This document shows positions 1 through 8,263 of a DNA stretch of 64,000 nt, one piece after another. The notes beneath the pieces were generated by a model. The model was given only the letters and a program-made list of their open reading frames with translations, had not been told where the DNA came from and searched no databases. Origin of the DNA: Microbacterium testaceum StLB037 (GTDB lineage: Bacteria > Actinomycetota > Actinomycetes > Actinomycetales > Microbacteriaceae). Both the position numbers and the translations under genes were made by a program. The stretch covers positions 124,001 to 188,000 of the forward strand of contig NZ_FNJN01000001.1 of NCBI RefSeq assembly GCF_900104345.1, in the 5' to 3' direction. The number at the start of each line of letters is the position of its first letter. The first letter of the stretch is position 1.

Positions 1-1371
1 CGCGACCGAGCCGAGCAGGCGGTCGGCGGCGAGCGTGTACTGCGTCAGGTCGTTCGTGCCGATCGAGGCGAAGTCGGCGATCTCGAGGATGCGGTCGGCC
101 AGGAGGGCCGACGAGGGGACCTCGACCATGACGCCGGTGGTCTTCAGGCCGTAGTCCTTCGCCAGCGCGGTGAAGTACCGGGTCTCTTCCACGGTCGAGA
201 CCATGGGCGCCATGACCCACAGGTCGGCGGGGCCGGCCTCGGACGCCCGGGTCGCGGCATCCGCTTCGGCGAGAGCCGTCAGCTGCTCGCGCAGGATGTC
301 CTCGCTGGCACGGAGGGCGCGCAGGCCCCGCAGACCCAGCGCGGGGTTCTCCTCGTGCGCGTCGTTGAGGAACGGCAGGGGCTTGTCGGCGCCGGCGTCG
401 AGCACGCGCACGACGACCTTCTTGCCGGGGAACGCGCTGAGCAGCTCGGTGTACGCCGCGCGCTGCTCCTCGACGGTGGGGGCCGAGCTGGAGCTGAGGA
501 AGAGGAACTCGGTGCGGAAGAGGCCCACGCCCTCGGCGCCGAGCTCGACGGCCTCGGCGGCTCCGCCGGGCTTGCCGAGGTTGGCCAGCAGCGGAACCTT
601 CGTGCCGTCGGCGAGAGCGCCGTCGGTGAGGGGGGCGGATGCCGCGGCTGCGCGCGCCTCGGCACGGTTGGCGGCTCGCGCCTTCTCGTCGTCGCTCGGG
701 TCGACGGTCACGACGCCGGCGGCGGCATCGACGATGACCGACTGCCCGTCGACGAGGTCCTTCGCTCCGGCCGCGCCCACGACCGCGACGATCGATTTCT
801 CGCGGGCGAGGATCGCGGTGTGCGAGGTCGGGCCGCCCTCGGTGGTGACCAGGGCCAGCACCTTGTCGAGGTCGAGCAGGGCGGTGTCGGCGGGGGCGAG
901 ATCTTTCGCGACCAGCACGAAGGGGTGACCGGGGTCGGGGATGCCGGGGGCCGCGACGCCGCGCAGGCGCGCGATCACGCGCTGGGCGACGTCGTCGAGG
1001 TCGGCCGCGCGCTCGCCGAGGTAGCCGCCGAGGGCCACGAGCTGCTCGCGGAACGAGGCGAAGGCGTCGTGCACGGCGAACTCGCCGGTCTTGCCGGCGG
1101 CCAGGCGCGCGTCGACCTCGGCTTCGAGGGTCGGGTCTTCGGCGATCATCGCCTGCGCCTCGAGCACGTCGCGGGCGGCGCCGCCGGCCTGCGCGCCGCG
1201 GGCTTCGAGCTCGCGGGCGACGGCGCCGATGGCCTCGCGCACGCGCGCCGTCTCTTCGTCGACGCTCAGCTGGCTCTTGGCGTCCTTCGGGGCGGGCAGG
1301 GGCTCGGCCATGCGCGCGATGGGTCCCTGGGCCACGCCCAGTCCGATTCCGACTCCACGGAGTTCCGTCAT
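1..1371 (-). CDS. ptsI: PTS enzyme I (phosphoenolpyruvate-protein phosphotransferase), partial
   Basis: Enzyme I takes the phosphate from phosphoenolpyruvate and passes it to HPr in the cytoplasm. The N-terminal 457 residues are visible; the C-terminal end of the PEP-binding barrel lies beyond the left edge (the family is usually about 560 residues). The phosphohistidine motif [10 protein letters not shown] is present with the active His at residue 184, close to His189 of E. coli EI. The ATG at 1371 follows a purine-rich AAAGGA site. The gene lies 15 bp downstream of ptsH on the same strand, so IIB, ptsH and ptsI probably form one operon. The assignment is firm; only the missing C-terminus cannot be judged. 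Confidence 0.95.
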   Translation of the reverse strand, partial: MTELRGVGIGLGVAQGPIARMAEPLPAPKDAKSQLSVDEETARVREAIGAVARELEARGAQAGGAARDVLEAQAMIAEDPTLEAEVDARLAAGKTGEFAVHDAFASFREQLVALGGYLGERAADLDDVAQRVIARLRGVAAPGIPDPGHPFVLVAKDLAPADTALLDLDKVLALVTTEGGPTSHTAILAREKSIVAVVGAAGAKDLVDGQSVIVDAAAGVVTVDPSDDEKARAANRAEARAAAASAPLTDGALADGTKVPLLANLGKPGGAAEAVELGAEGVGLFRTEFLFLSSSSAPTVEEQRAAYTELLSAFPGKKVVVRVLDAGADKPLPFLNDAHEENPALGLRGLRALRASEDILREQLTALAEADAATRASEAGPADLWVMAPMVSTVEETRYFTALAKDYGLKTTGVMVEVPSSALLADRILEIADFASIGTNDLTQYTLAADRLLGSVA

Positions 1372-1386
1372 GGTGCTGTGTTTCCT

Positions 1387-1662
1387 TTACTCGGCGTCGT
1401 GGTCGGTGGTGAGGAGCTCCGCGAGGCGCTCCAGCGTCGCCTCGGCGTTGTCGCCGTCGGCGGTGAGGGTCACATAGTCGCCCTGCTCGAGTCCCAGCGC
1501 GATGATCCCGAGGATGCTCGCGGCGTTGATCGGCTTCCCCGCGTCCTTGGCGAGGGTCACCGGGATGCCGGAGTCCTTCGCCGCCTGCGCGAAGAGCTTC
1601 GCGGGGCGCGCGTGCAGGCCGTGCGACGATCCGATGCGGACGGTGCGTGTCAGGTGGGGCAT
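1387..1662 (-). CDS. ptsH: PTS phosphocarrier protein HPr
   Basis: HPr relays phosphate from enzyme I to sugar-specific IIA domains. The 91-residue product has the usual HPr length. The motif HGLHARPA places the phosphorylated His at residue 17. The second conserved patch, NAASILGI, surrounds a Ser at residue 49, near the position of the regulatory serine of Bacillus HPr; whether it is phosphorylated here cannot be told. The ATG at 1662 follows a GGAGAGGA ribosome binding site. It lies 20 bp after the IIB gene and 15 bp before ptsI. Confidence 0.95.
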   Translation of the reverse strand: MPHLTRTVRIGSSHGLHARPAKLFAQAAKDSGIPVTLAKDAGKPINAASILGIIALGLEQGDYVTLTADGDNAEATLERLAELLTTDHDAE

Positions 1663-1682
1663 GGGTGTCCTCTCCGTCGAGT

Positions 1683-2009
1683 TCAGATCGTGTCCGCGGG
1701 CTGGGCGGAACGCAGGGCGTCCTCGACCAGGGCGAGGGTTCGGGTGCCGCTCTGGTCGGCGAAGACGTCGTCGGGCAGCAGGACGACGGTCACGCCGCGC
1801 GGGGCGGCCTCGAGGCGGATGCGCTCGAGTTCGGGGGCGAGGTGCGGGCCGACCAGCACGAGATCGGCGGCGTCGAGGTCGATCGGGAGGGAGCGCGAGG
1901 TTCCCGCCGAGGCGGAGTAGTCCAGGCCCTTCTCGTGCGCAGCACGACGGACGCGTTGCGCGACGAACGTGCTCGACGCACCCGCTCCACACACCACGAG
2001 GATCCTCAT
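1683..2009 (-). CDS. PTS IIB component, lactose/cellobiose type
   Basis: A 108-residue protein beginning MRILVVCGAGASST. The CGAGASST loop with Cys7 is the phosphocysteine P-loop of the lactose/cellobiose IIB family. IIB normally receives phosphate from IIA and passes it to the sugar on IIC. No IIC or free-standing IIA gene is in view: the only IIA-like domain nearby is in the divergent regulator. This protein may therefore serve a transporter elsewhere or act mainly in regulation. It is probably the first gene of the operon with ptsH and ptsI. The start at 2009 has a GGAAGAAAGG sequence 7 nt upstream. Confidence 0.88.
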   Translation of the reverse strand: MRILVVCGAGASSTFVAQRVRRAAHEKGLDYSASAGTSRSLPIDLDAADLVLVGPHLAPELERIRLEAAPRGVTVVLLPDDVFADQSGTRTLALVEDALRSAQPADTI

Positions 2010-2032
2010 CGACCGGCCTTTCTTCCTCTCGA

Positions 2033-2060
2033 TTGTCCGCACCTGTCTCACAGCGGACAA
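2033..2060. promoter_or_regulatory. 8-bp perfect inverted repeat in the divergent PTS promoter region
   Basis: TTGTCCGC at 2033-2040 and GCGGACAA at 2053-2060 form a perfect inverted repeat with a 12-bp spacer. It lies between the divergent IIB/ptsH/ptsI operon and the PRD-type regulator. The regulator carries an N-terminal helix-turn-helix, so this is a reasonable candidate for its operator. Binding is inferred from position only. Confidence 0.45.
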
Positions 2061-2198
2061 CCAGGTTCGTTTCCCACCCCCCGGAACGCGGATGCCGCAG
2101 CCGCCTCCTGCGCGCGCCGTCCCGAGCCGCGCCCGGTGCGGACGGGCGTGAAAGGATGGATGGAACGCTGCCAACCGGGGCGGTGCGGAGGACGGATC

Positions 2199-4127
2199 GT
2201 GACGACGAAGGCTCGCCAAGACCGCCTGCTGGCCCTGTTGCTGCGGGACGGGGAATGGTCGACCGCGGCGTCTCTCGCCGACGCGCTCGGGGTGACCCCG
2301 CGCAGTGTCCGGTCCTATGTCACGGCGATCAACGCCCGTGTCCCCGGCGGAGCGGCGATCGAGTCCGGGCCCCTCGGCTATCGCGCCGGGTCCGACGCCG
2401 CCGCAGCCCTTCGGGTCTTGACCGGAACGGATGCCGGCACCCCCCGCGACCGTCTGCACACCCTCGTCCGGCGGCTCCTGGATTCCGCCGACGGCATCGA
2501 CGTCTTCGACACGGCGGACGCCCTGCACGTGAGTGCCGCGACCCTCGAGGCGGATCTGTCACGCGTGCGGGGACTGCTCGGCGGAACCGAGCTGACGCTC
2601 GAGCGCTCGGCATCCACCGCCCGCCTGCGCGGAACCGAGGTCGCCCAACGCCGGCTCCTGTCGAAACTCGCGCACGACGAGATGGACGCCGGGCTCTTCG
2701 ACCTCGACGCCCTGCGGCGCACGCTCGGCGAGCAGTCGGTCGGCGCCCGCGCGTTCGGGCCGTTCAAAGCCGAACTCGTCGCCGAACTCGGCGCCCTCGG
2801 CTACTACGTCAACGAGATCGGCATCGGCGACGTGGTGATGCACATCGCGATCGCCGCCGACCGCACCACGCGCGATCGGGCCCTCGGCTCCCCGGGCGGG
2901 GATTCGTCGGATGCCGCGGCCGCCGTCGTCGACCTGCTCGACCGGCTCACGGTCAAGCACATCGGCGTGCAACTCGGTTCGGGCGACCTGCGCCACCTCG
3001 CGACCCTCGTGCTGACCCGCATCGTCGCACCCGGCTCCCCGGCCGGCGACGACGTGCGCTCCCGCCTCGACCCGGCGGTCGAGGTGGCCGTCCGGCGGGT
3101 CGTCGAGAACGCGGCATCCGAGTTCCTCGTCGACATCGCCCACGACGACTTCATCCTGCGCTTGGCGCTGCACGTGCAGAACCTTCTGCACCGCTCGCGT
3201 GAGCAGGCGTGGTCGCGCAATCCGCTGACGCGGTCGCTGAAGTCGACGTACCCGATGATCTTCGAGGTCGCGGTCTACATCGCCAAGGGGCTGCAGGACG
3301 GCCTGGGCATCCCGATCCTCGACGACGAGATCGCCTACATCGCGATGCACGTCGGCGGTCGTCTCGAGCGCAGCCGCCGCGCCGACCAGCTGCTGACGGC
3401 GACCATCGTGTGCCCCGGGTACTACGAGCTGCACGAGCTCCTGCGCTCGAGCGTCGACCGCTCGCTCGGCCAGGCGATCGAGGTCGTGGGCGTCGAGACG
3501 CGCATCGACCCGGCGTGGGATTCGATCGAGACCGACCTCGTGCTCACGACCATCGACCCGCCGCGGCCGGGCGACAGGTTCGTGCGGATCCAGCCGTTCC
3601 TCACCGACGCCGACGTCGAGCGCGTGCAAGCCGCCGCCGGTCGCATCCGCCGCGGGCGGCGTCTGGCGCGCCTGCGAGCCGAGCTCGAACGGTACTTCGC
3701 GCCCGAGGCATTCGTGCGGGGGCTGGATGCCGCTGACGGCGAGGCCGGCGTCATCCGACGCCTCGGCGGGATGCTCGTCGAGCAGAGCGTGATCGACGAC
3801 GCCTACGTGGCTCGGGCCGTGGAGCGCGAGGCCATCTCGTCCACCGCGTTCACCGACGCGCTCGCCGTGCCTCACGCGATGGGCATGACGGCGACCCAGA
3901 CCCGCATCGCCATCGGCATCGCCGACCCCTCGATCGCATGGGGGGAGGGTCGCGTGCAGGTCGTGGCGCTCGTGGCCTTCAGCGAGACCGACCGCGAGGC
4001 CTTCCAGACGGTGTTCGAGCAGTTCGTCGAGGTGTTCAGCGAGCGCGACAGCGTGCAGCGCATCGTCCGCCGCGCGGTGTCGTTCCCCGCGTTCCTGGAC
4101 GAACTGGTCGCGGTGATCGACGGCTGA
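2199..4127 (+). CDS. PRD-domain PTS-regulated transcriptional regulator with IIB- and IIA-like domains (MtlR/LicR type)
   Basis: A 642-residue regulator whose activity is probably set by PTS phosphorylation. Residues about 8-60 form a winged helix-turn-helix (SLADALGVTPRSVRSYV). Two PRD modules follow, with likely phosphorylatable histidines at 215 (MHIAIAADR) and 384 (AMHVGGRLERS). A IIB-like segment has Cys405 in IVCPGYYEL. The C-terminal 140 residues are a fructose/mannitol-type IIA domain with His559 in AVPHAMGM. The domain order matches activators of the MtlR/LicR class, which bind DNA rather than RNA. The GTG at 2199 is preferred because CGGAGGA lies just upstream and the helix-turn-helix begins immediately after it. 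It is divergent from the ptsH/ptsI operon and probably controls it. Confidence 0.88.
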   Translation: MTTKARQDRLLALLLRDGEWSTAASLADALGVTPRSVRSYVTAINARVPGGAAIESGPLGYRAGSDAAAALRVLTGTDAGTPRDRLHTLVRRLLDSADGIDVFDTADALHVSAATLEADLSRVRGLLGGTELTLERSASTARLRGTEVAQRRLLSKLAHDEMDAGLFDLDALRRTLGEQSVGARAFGPFKAELVAELGALGYYVNEIGIGDVVMHIAIAADRTTRDRALGSPGGDSSDAAAAVVDLLDRLTVKHIGVQLGSGDLRHLATLVLTRIVAPGSPAGDDVRSRLDPAVEVAVRRVVENAASEFLVDIAHDDFILRLALHVQNLLHRSREQAWSRNPLTRSLKSTYPMIFEVAVYIAKGLQDGLGIPILDDEIAYIAMHVGGRLERSRRADQLLTATIVCPGYYELHELLRSSVDRSLGQAIEVVGVETRIDPAWDSIETDLVLTTIDPPRPGDRFVRIQPFLTDADVERVQAAAGRIRRGRRLARLRAELERYFAPEAFVRGLDAADGEAGVIRRLGGMLVEQSVIDDAYVARAVEREAISSTAFTDALAVPHAMGMTATQTRIAIGIADPSIAWGEGRVQVVALVAFSETDREAFQTVFEQFVEVFSERDSVQRIVRRAVSFPAFLDELVAVIDG

Positions 4128-4180
4128 CGCTCGGCCTCCCCGAGCTGACGCGGGGCTGGCCCGGCACGGGTCGCCCTCCT

Positions 4181-4444
4181 CGGTTTGGGGCGGATTTCGC
4201 ACCTCGGCGTGATATTCACGCCCCAACTGACAAATCTCGACCCACACCCGGCCGCCACCCTTCTCCGTCACGCCCGGCGGCGTGATCACGCCCGGGTGCG
4301 GAATGTCGGCGCCATGCCGGGGAACGGCCGGTAACCTCGGTTTGGGGCGGGATCCGCACTTTGGGGCGGGCAAATTTCGCCCCAAACAGCGAGATCCGCC
4401 CCAAACTGGGGGCACGCGAGATCCGCCCCAAACTGGGGGCACGG
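4181..4444. repeat. Array of TTTGGGGCG/CGCCCCAAA repeats, left side of the AbiEi-like gene
   Basis: The 326-bp gene-free stretch after the PRD regulator holds many copies of one 9-mer in both orientations. TTTGGGGCG is at 4184-4192, 4341-4349 and 4360-4368. CGCCCCAAA is at 4378-4386, 4397-4405 and 4424-4432. A truncated 8-of-9 copy is at 4219-4226. The copies at 4360-4368 and 4378-4386 form a hairpin with a 9-bp stem and 9-nt loop. The array lies just downstream of the minus-strand gene at 4454-5407, and the same 9-mer recurs on that gene's other side. No coding gene is visible here. Confidence 0.85.
4391..4444. repeat. Two tandem 27-bp direct repeats
   Basis: Two adjacent 27-bp units, 4391-4417 and 4418-4444, are identical for their first 26 bases. 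Each contains one CGCCCCAAA core and begins GAGATCCG. They sit at the gene-proximal end of the left array, 9 bp from the stop codon of the AbiEi-like gene, and may have arisen by slippage or unequal exchange. Confidence 0.9.
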
Positions 4445-4453
4445 GGGCCCGCC

Positions 4454-5407
4454 TCAGCGCGCGCGGATCCCGAAGCTCTTGAGCCGCTGGGCGAGGGTCT
4501 CTGCCGAGCGGAGGTGGGCCCATTTCCACCGAGCGAACGGCCGCTGGGTGGTCCCTCGGATCCAGTCCTCGCGCTGCTTCTCGCGCAGCACGACGTCTTC
4601 GAGAGAAAGACCCGATCGCATCGCTTCGTCGCGGTACTTCTTCTCACCATCGAACTCGCCCCACGCCCTCGTGTCGTCGAGGCCGAAGTCCACGTAGTAG
4701 TTCTGGCCGGAAGGGCCGGCGACGGGCACTTGAAGGTCGATCCGGGTGAACCCCAGCTCCGTGAGGCGGATGCGACTGATGCTCTCTCCCGGCAGCTGGG
4801 CGCGTCCATCGGCGAAGGCGAGGGCGCGGAGCGCACGAGCGCGACCATGGGCCGAGCGCGACGTGATCTCGAGCACCCTCGCACGCAGCTCGCCGGCCGC
4901 AGCGATGTCGTTCACGCCGGGTTCCGGGGCGGTCACCGGCCGGAACGCAGCGTCGAGTGCGCAGACCGCGGTCTCGAACGACGCGGTGCGCGCGACATCG
5001 GCCATCGTGCGCTCGAGGCTCGTGAATCGGACACCGTGGCGCTCCACCTGCTCGTCGTCAGGCACCTCGCCGCGGTGCCTGACCACGAGCGACTGCGCGC
5101 CGGGCCGCTCGGGCGGCAGGGTGATGTGGACCTTCGTCGAGGCCGGCGCCCGAACCGGGAGCCCGTGTAGGGCGGCCGCGGTGAGGTGAGAGAAAAGCGG
5201 AGGCTCCGAGGTGGTCTGGGCGAGGGCTCGAGCCCGTAAGACGATCCACTCCTCCGCAGTGGGCGGCTGCGCAGGGTCGATTCGGGTGTAGACGCCGGGC
5301 CGGAGTCGAACCATGTCGCCCTGCTTGATCAACCGGTTCGTCCGTACCGGTCCGAGGCCTTCAGCCCGCAGGTCCTCCCATGACAGAAGAGGAGGGAGCG
5401 CGAGCAT
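4454..5407 (-). CDS. AbiEi-like winged-helix protein with C-terminal PD-(D/E)XK (DUF559/Vsr-like) domain
   Basis: A 317-residue product. The N-terminus (LRAEGLGPVRTNRLIKQGDM, then VRLRPGVY) resembles the AbiEi-type winged-helix domain of many actinobacterial proteins named as type IV antitoxins. The C-terminal third has a nuclease-like pattern: GESISRIRL, then VDFGLDD, then GEFDGEKKY, matching the E, D and ExK order of PD-(D/E)XK endonucleases. No AbiEii-like toxin gene is adjacent, so an antitoxin role is not supported by context. Start choice is uncertain: an ATG at 5440 would add 11 residues, and neither start has a clear ribosome binding site. The gene is bracketed on both sides by CGCCCCAAA repeats, unlike any neighbour, suggesting an inserted cassette. 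Biological role unknown. Confidence 0.75.
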   Translation of the reverse strand: MLALPPLLSWEDLRAEGLGPVRTNRLIKQGDMVRLRPGVYTRIDPAQPPTAEEWIVLRARALAQTTSEPPLFSHLTAAALHGLPVRAPASTKVHITLPPERPGAQSLVVRHRGEVPDDEQVERHGVRFTSLERTMADVARTASFETAVCALDAAFRPVTAPEPGVNDIAAAGELRARVLEITSRSAHGRARALRALAFADGRAQLPGESISRIRLTELGFTRIDLQVPVAGPSGQNYYVDFGLDDTRAWGEFDGEKKYRDEAMRSGLSLEDVVLREKQREDWIRGTTQRPFARWKWAHLRSAETLAQRLKSFGIRAR

Positions 5408-5510
5408 GATCCGAGTGTGCGCATCGCCGGGCGACGGCATCCGTCTGTCGGCCCCTTCTGTGGACAGTCGTCGGACGATCGTGCTTGTGGAGGAATTGCT
5501 GCCGAATAGC

Positions 5511-5590
5511 CCCCAACGCGGTTTGGGGCGAATCCCGTCGCTCGGGGCGACAAAGATACGCCCCAAACGACAGAATGCGCCCCAAACCGG
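5511..5590. repeat. TTTGGGGCG/CGCCCCAAA repeats, right side of the AbiEi-like gene
   Basis: TTTGGGGCG at 5522-5530 and CGCCCCAAA at 5559-5567 and 5578-5586 lie between the pmmB stop and the AbiEi-like gene, upstream of the latter. The first also pairs with CCCCAA just before it, giving a small hairpin. The cluster could terminate pmmB transcription or mark the right border of the cassette. Confidence 0.8.
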
Positions 5591-5618
5591 GAAAACCCTC
5601 GCGGGCCGCCGACGCCCG

Positions 5619-7316
5619 TCAGCGCAGCGACGCCAGCAGCTCCTCAGCCCCGGCGCGCAGGGCCTCCAGACGCCGGCGCGCCTTCTTGGCCGACGAGCCG
5701 CGCACGTCGAGGTACAGCTTCAGCTTGGGCTCGGTGCCGCTGGGACGCACGATGAGCCGCGAGCCGTCGTCGAGCCAGAGGCGCAGCACGTCACCCGGCG
5801 GGAACCCGTCGACACCCTGCAGCAGGTCGTCGATGCGCGACACGGCAATCTCGCCCACCGCGGCGGGGGGCTCTGCGCGCAGCGCGGCCATGATCCCGGC
5901 GATCTCGCTGACGTCGCTCACGCGCACCGAGATCTGGTCGCTCGCGAAGGCGCCGAACGTCTCGCGGAACTCCTGCAGCAGGTCGGCCACGGTGCGGCCC
6001 TGAGCGCGAGCCTCGGATGCCATGCCCAGAAGAGCCACGGCGGCCGAGATCCCGTCCTTGTCGCGCACGGTCGTCGGGTTGACCAGGTAGCCGAGGGCCT
6101 CCTCGAAGCCGAACACGATGCCGGGCGCCCGCGAGATCCACTTGAACCCGGTGAGAGTCGAGTGGAACTCGAGACCGTAGTGCTCGGCGACGGCCTGGAG
6201 TCCGGGCGACGAGACCAGAGAGCAGGCGAGGGATGCCGGCGCCCCGGCGTCTCCGCCGATGCCCGAACCCGCACCCTCCGCCGCGAGCCGCGCCGCGCGC
6301 CACCCCAGCAGCAGCCCGATCTCGTTGCCGGTCAGTCGTCGCCACCCGCCCTCGGAGTCGGCGTCGGGGATCGCGACGGCCAGGCGGTCGGCATCCGGAT
6401 CGTTGGCGATGACGAGCTCGGCGTCGACGGCGCGCGCCGTCTCGAACGAGAGGTCCATGGCCCCGGGCTCTTCGGGGTTGGGGAACGCGACGGTCGGGAA
6501 GCGCCCGTCGGGGTGGATCTGCGCCTCGACGACGGTGGGCTGGGGGTAGCCCGCTTCGGTCAACACGCGCGAGACGGTCTCCCACCCGACGCCGTGCATG
6601 GCGGTGTAGACCCAGTTGAGGCCTTCGGCTGCGGCGGGTGCGGGTGCCACCGCGGCGGTGGTGGAGACGTACGCCTCGACGACCGACTCGGGGGCGTTGG
6701 CGTAGCCGACCGAGCGAGGGAGGGTGGTGATATTGCCCTCGTCAGCGATCCGCTGGATGTGGGCGGCGATCTCGGCATCCGCTGGAGAGACGATCTGCGC
6801 ACCCTGGTCGTCGCCGCCGAGGTAGACCTTATAGCCGTTGTCGTCGGGCGGGTTGTGGCTCGCGGTGACCATGACGCCGGCGTCGGCGCCGAGGTGGCGC
6901 ACGGCGAAGGCGAGCACGGGTGTGGGCAGCAGGCGGGGGAGCAGGATCGCGTTCAGGCCCGCGCCGGCGAAGATCTCGACCGAGTCGCGCGCGAACACAT
7001 CGGAGTTGCGGCGTCCGTCGTACCCGACCACGACGGTCGGCGCCTCGCCGCCCGAGCGCTCGAGCAGGTACGCCGCGAACCCGGCCGCCGCCTGGCCGAC
7101 GAGCACGCGGTTCATCCGGTTGGAGCCGGCGCCGAGCGTTCCGCGCAGTCCCGCGGTGCCGAAGGCCAGCCGCGTCGAGAAGCGATCCTCGAGGTCGGCC
7201 GCAGCCTCCGCATCGCCGTCCTCGACGCGCGCGAGCAGCTCCGACAGTTCCTCTCGGGTCACGGCATCCGGATCCTGCGCCATCCAGGCGCGGGCCGCGT
7301 CGACGTACGCGCTCAC
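5619..7316 (-). CDS. pmmB: Phospho-sugar mutase (phosphomannomutase/phosphoglucomutase family)
   Basis: A 565-residue alpha-D-phosphohexomutase that interconverts 1- and 6-phosphosugars through a phosphoserine. All four family motifs are visible: the catalytic TASHNP with Ser153, the metal-binding DPDADRL, the sugar-binding GFEEALGY, and the phosphate-binding RPSGTEPKLKL near the C-terminus. The GTG at 7316 overlaps the TGA of the upstream purine nucleoside phosphorylase by 4 nt, suggesting translational coupling and a two-gene operon for nucleoside-derived pentose phosphate. The same pair exists as deoD-pmmB in mycobacteria. Substrate (mannose, glucose or ribose phosphate) cannot be fixed from sequence. 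Confidence 0.9.
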   Translation of the reverse strand: MSAYVDAARAWMAQDPDAVTREELSELLARVEDGDAEAAADLEDRFSTRLAFGTAGLRGTLGAGSNRMNRVLVGQAAAGFAAYLLERSGGEAPTVVVGYDGRRNSDVFARDSVEIFAGAGLNAILLPRLLPTPVLAFAVRHLGADAGVMVTASHNPPDDNGYKVYLGGDDQGAQIVSPADAEIAAHIQRIADEGNITTLPRSVGYANAPESVVEAYVSTTAAVAPAPAAAEGLNWVYTAMHGVGWETVSRVLTEAGYPQPTVVEAQIHPDGRFPTVAFPNPEEPGAMDLSFETARAVDAELVIANDPDADRLAVAIPDADSEGGWRRLTGNEIGLLLGWRAARLAAEGAGSGIGGDAGAPASLACSLVSSPGLQAVAEHYGLEFHSTLTGFKWISRAPGIVFGFEEALGYLVNPTTVRDKDGISAAVALLGMASEARAQGRTVADLLQEFRETFGAFASDQISVRVSDVSEIAGIMAALRAEPPAAVGEIAVSRIDDLLQGVDGFPPGDVLRLWLDDGSRLIVRPSGTEPKLKLYLDVRGSSAKKARRRLEALRAGAEELLASLR

Positions 7317-8146
7317 AACGCGCCGATCACGCGGGCGAGCAGCGCCGAGATCACGGGCTCGGCCTCGCGGCCGGCTTCGAGCACCTCTTCGTGGCTGAGG
7401 GGCGTCTGCTGGATGCCGGCGGCCAGGTTCGTGATGAGCGAGAAGCCCAGGATCTCCATGCCGGCCTGACGCGCGGCGATGGCCTCGAGGGCGGTCGACA
7501 TGCCGACGATGTGGCCGCCGATGGTCTTGGCCATCTGCACCTCGGCGGGCGTCTCGTAGTGCGGCCCGCGGAACTGCGTGTACACGCCCTCGTCCAGCGA
7601 CGGGTCGATCGAGCGGGCGATGTCGCGCAGGCGCTTCGAGTACAGGTCGGTGAGGTCGATGAAGGTCGCGCCCTCGAGGGGCGAGTCGGCCGTGAGGTTG
7701 ATGTGGTCCCTGATGAGCACGGGCTGGCCGGGCTTCCACGTCTCGCGGATGCCGCCGGCGCCGTTCGTGAGGATCATCGTTTTCGCACCCGTCGCGGCCG
7801 CGGTGCGCACGCTGTGCACGACCCGGCGCACGCCGTGGTTCTCGTAGTAGTGCGTGCGGGCGCCGATGACGAGGACGTTCTTGCCGCCGGGGGTGCGGAC
7901 GCTGCGGAGCGTGCCGACGTGCCCCTCGAGGGCGGGCTTGGAGAAACCGACGACCTCTGTCGCGGGGAACGACGCCGTCTCCTCGCCGATGAGCTCGGCG
8001 GCGCGTCCCCAGCCGGACCCGAGGGTCACGGCGATGTCGTGGTGCTCGACGCCCGAGAGGCGGGCGATGTCGGCAGCCGCGGCGGCGGCGATCTCGAACG
8101 GGTCGACCGCGGGGTCGTCGAGCGGGTGTGAGGTGCTGTTGGACAT
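7313..8146 (-). CDS. deoD: Purine nucleoside phosphorylase
   Basis: A 277-residue trimeric-type purine nucleoside phosphorylase, which splits inosine and guanosine with phosphate into base and ribose 1-phosphate in the cytoplasm. Recognisable motifs are the phosphate-binding VTLGSGWG, THYYENHG, LTNGAGGI, GPHYETPAE and GMSTALEAIAARQAG, in the family order. Length matches bovine- and mycobacterial-type enzymes. The ATG at 8146 lies 6 nt after a TAGAGT -10 box and has no separate leader, so its mRNA is probably leaderless. It is divergent from lpdA and overlaps pmmB by 4 nt. Confidence 0.95.
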   Translation of the reverse strand: MSNSTSHPLDDPAVDPFEIAAAAAADIARLSGVEHHDIAVTLGSGWGRAAELIGEETASFPATEVVGFSKPALEGHVGTLRSVRTPGGKNVLVIGARTHYYENHGVRRVVHSVRTAAATGAKTMILTNGAGGIRETWKPGQPVLIRDHINLTADSPLEGATFIDLTDLYSKRLRDIARSIDPSLDEGVYTQFRGPHYETPAEVQMAKTIGGHIVGMSTALEAIAARQAGMEILGFSLITNLAAGIQQTPLSHEEVLEAGREAEPVISALLARVIGAL

Positions 8147-8152
8147 TCCCCC

Positions 8153-8158
8153 ACTCTA
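8153..8158 (-). promoter_or_regulatory. -10 box of the purine nucleoside phosphorylase operon
   Basis: TAGAGT on the minus strand ends 6 nt before the ATG at 8146, the spacing expected for a leaderless transcript. Confidence 0.6.
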
Positions 8159-8250
8159 GAAACTGCGGGGCCTGCGGGCCAGACGGCACACACCTCGGAT
8201 CATCGTGTCGGGCGCAGCTGTGTGGCGCATCGGCATCCGCCCAGCGCTGA

Positions 8251-8256
8251 CAGAAT
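8251..8256 (+). promoter_or_regulatory. -10-like box before lpdA
   Basis: CAGAAT is followed by 7 nt and then the ATG at 8264. It departs from TANNNT by one base but keeps the leaderless spacing seen elsewhere in the window. Confidence 0.45.
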
Positions 8257-8263
8257 GGATGCC

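Noticed and set aside
355..1920. Plus-strand open frame of 521 codons over ptsI and ptsH
   Set aside because: Both minus-strand genes have intact active sites; the plus frame has low-complexity composition.
2033..2060. Ribonucleic antiterminator target of a BglG-type protein
   Set aside because: The regulator has a DNA-binding helix-turn-helix and PRD/IIB/IIA layout, not an N-terminal CAT RNA-binding domain; a DNA operator is more likely.
4391..4444. Possible CRISPR-like repeats
   Set aside because: Only two units, directly adjacent without spacers, and no cas genes in the window.
2559..4529. Long minus-strand open frame of 656 codons opposite the PRD regulator
   Set aside because: It is antisense to a well-supported gene, has no recognisable motif, and such frames are expected at 70% G+C.
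5407..5618. Type IV toxin-antitoxin pair around the AbiEi-like gene
   Set aside because: No AbiEii-like nucleotidyltransferase toxin is on either side; the neighbours are pmmB and a PTS regulator.
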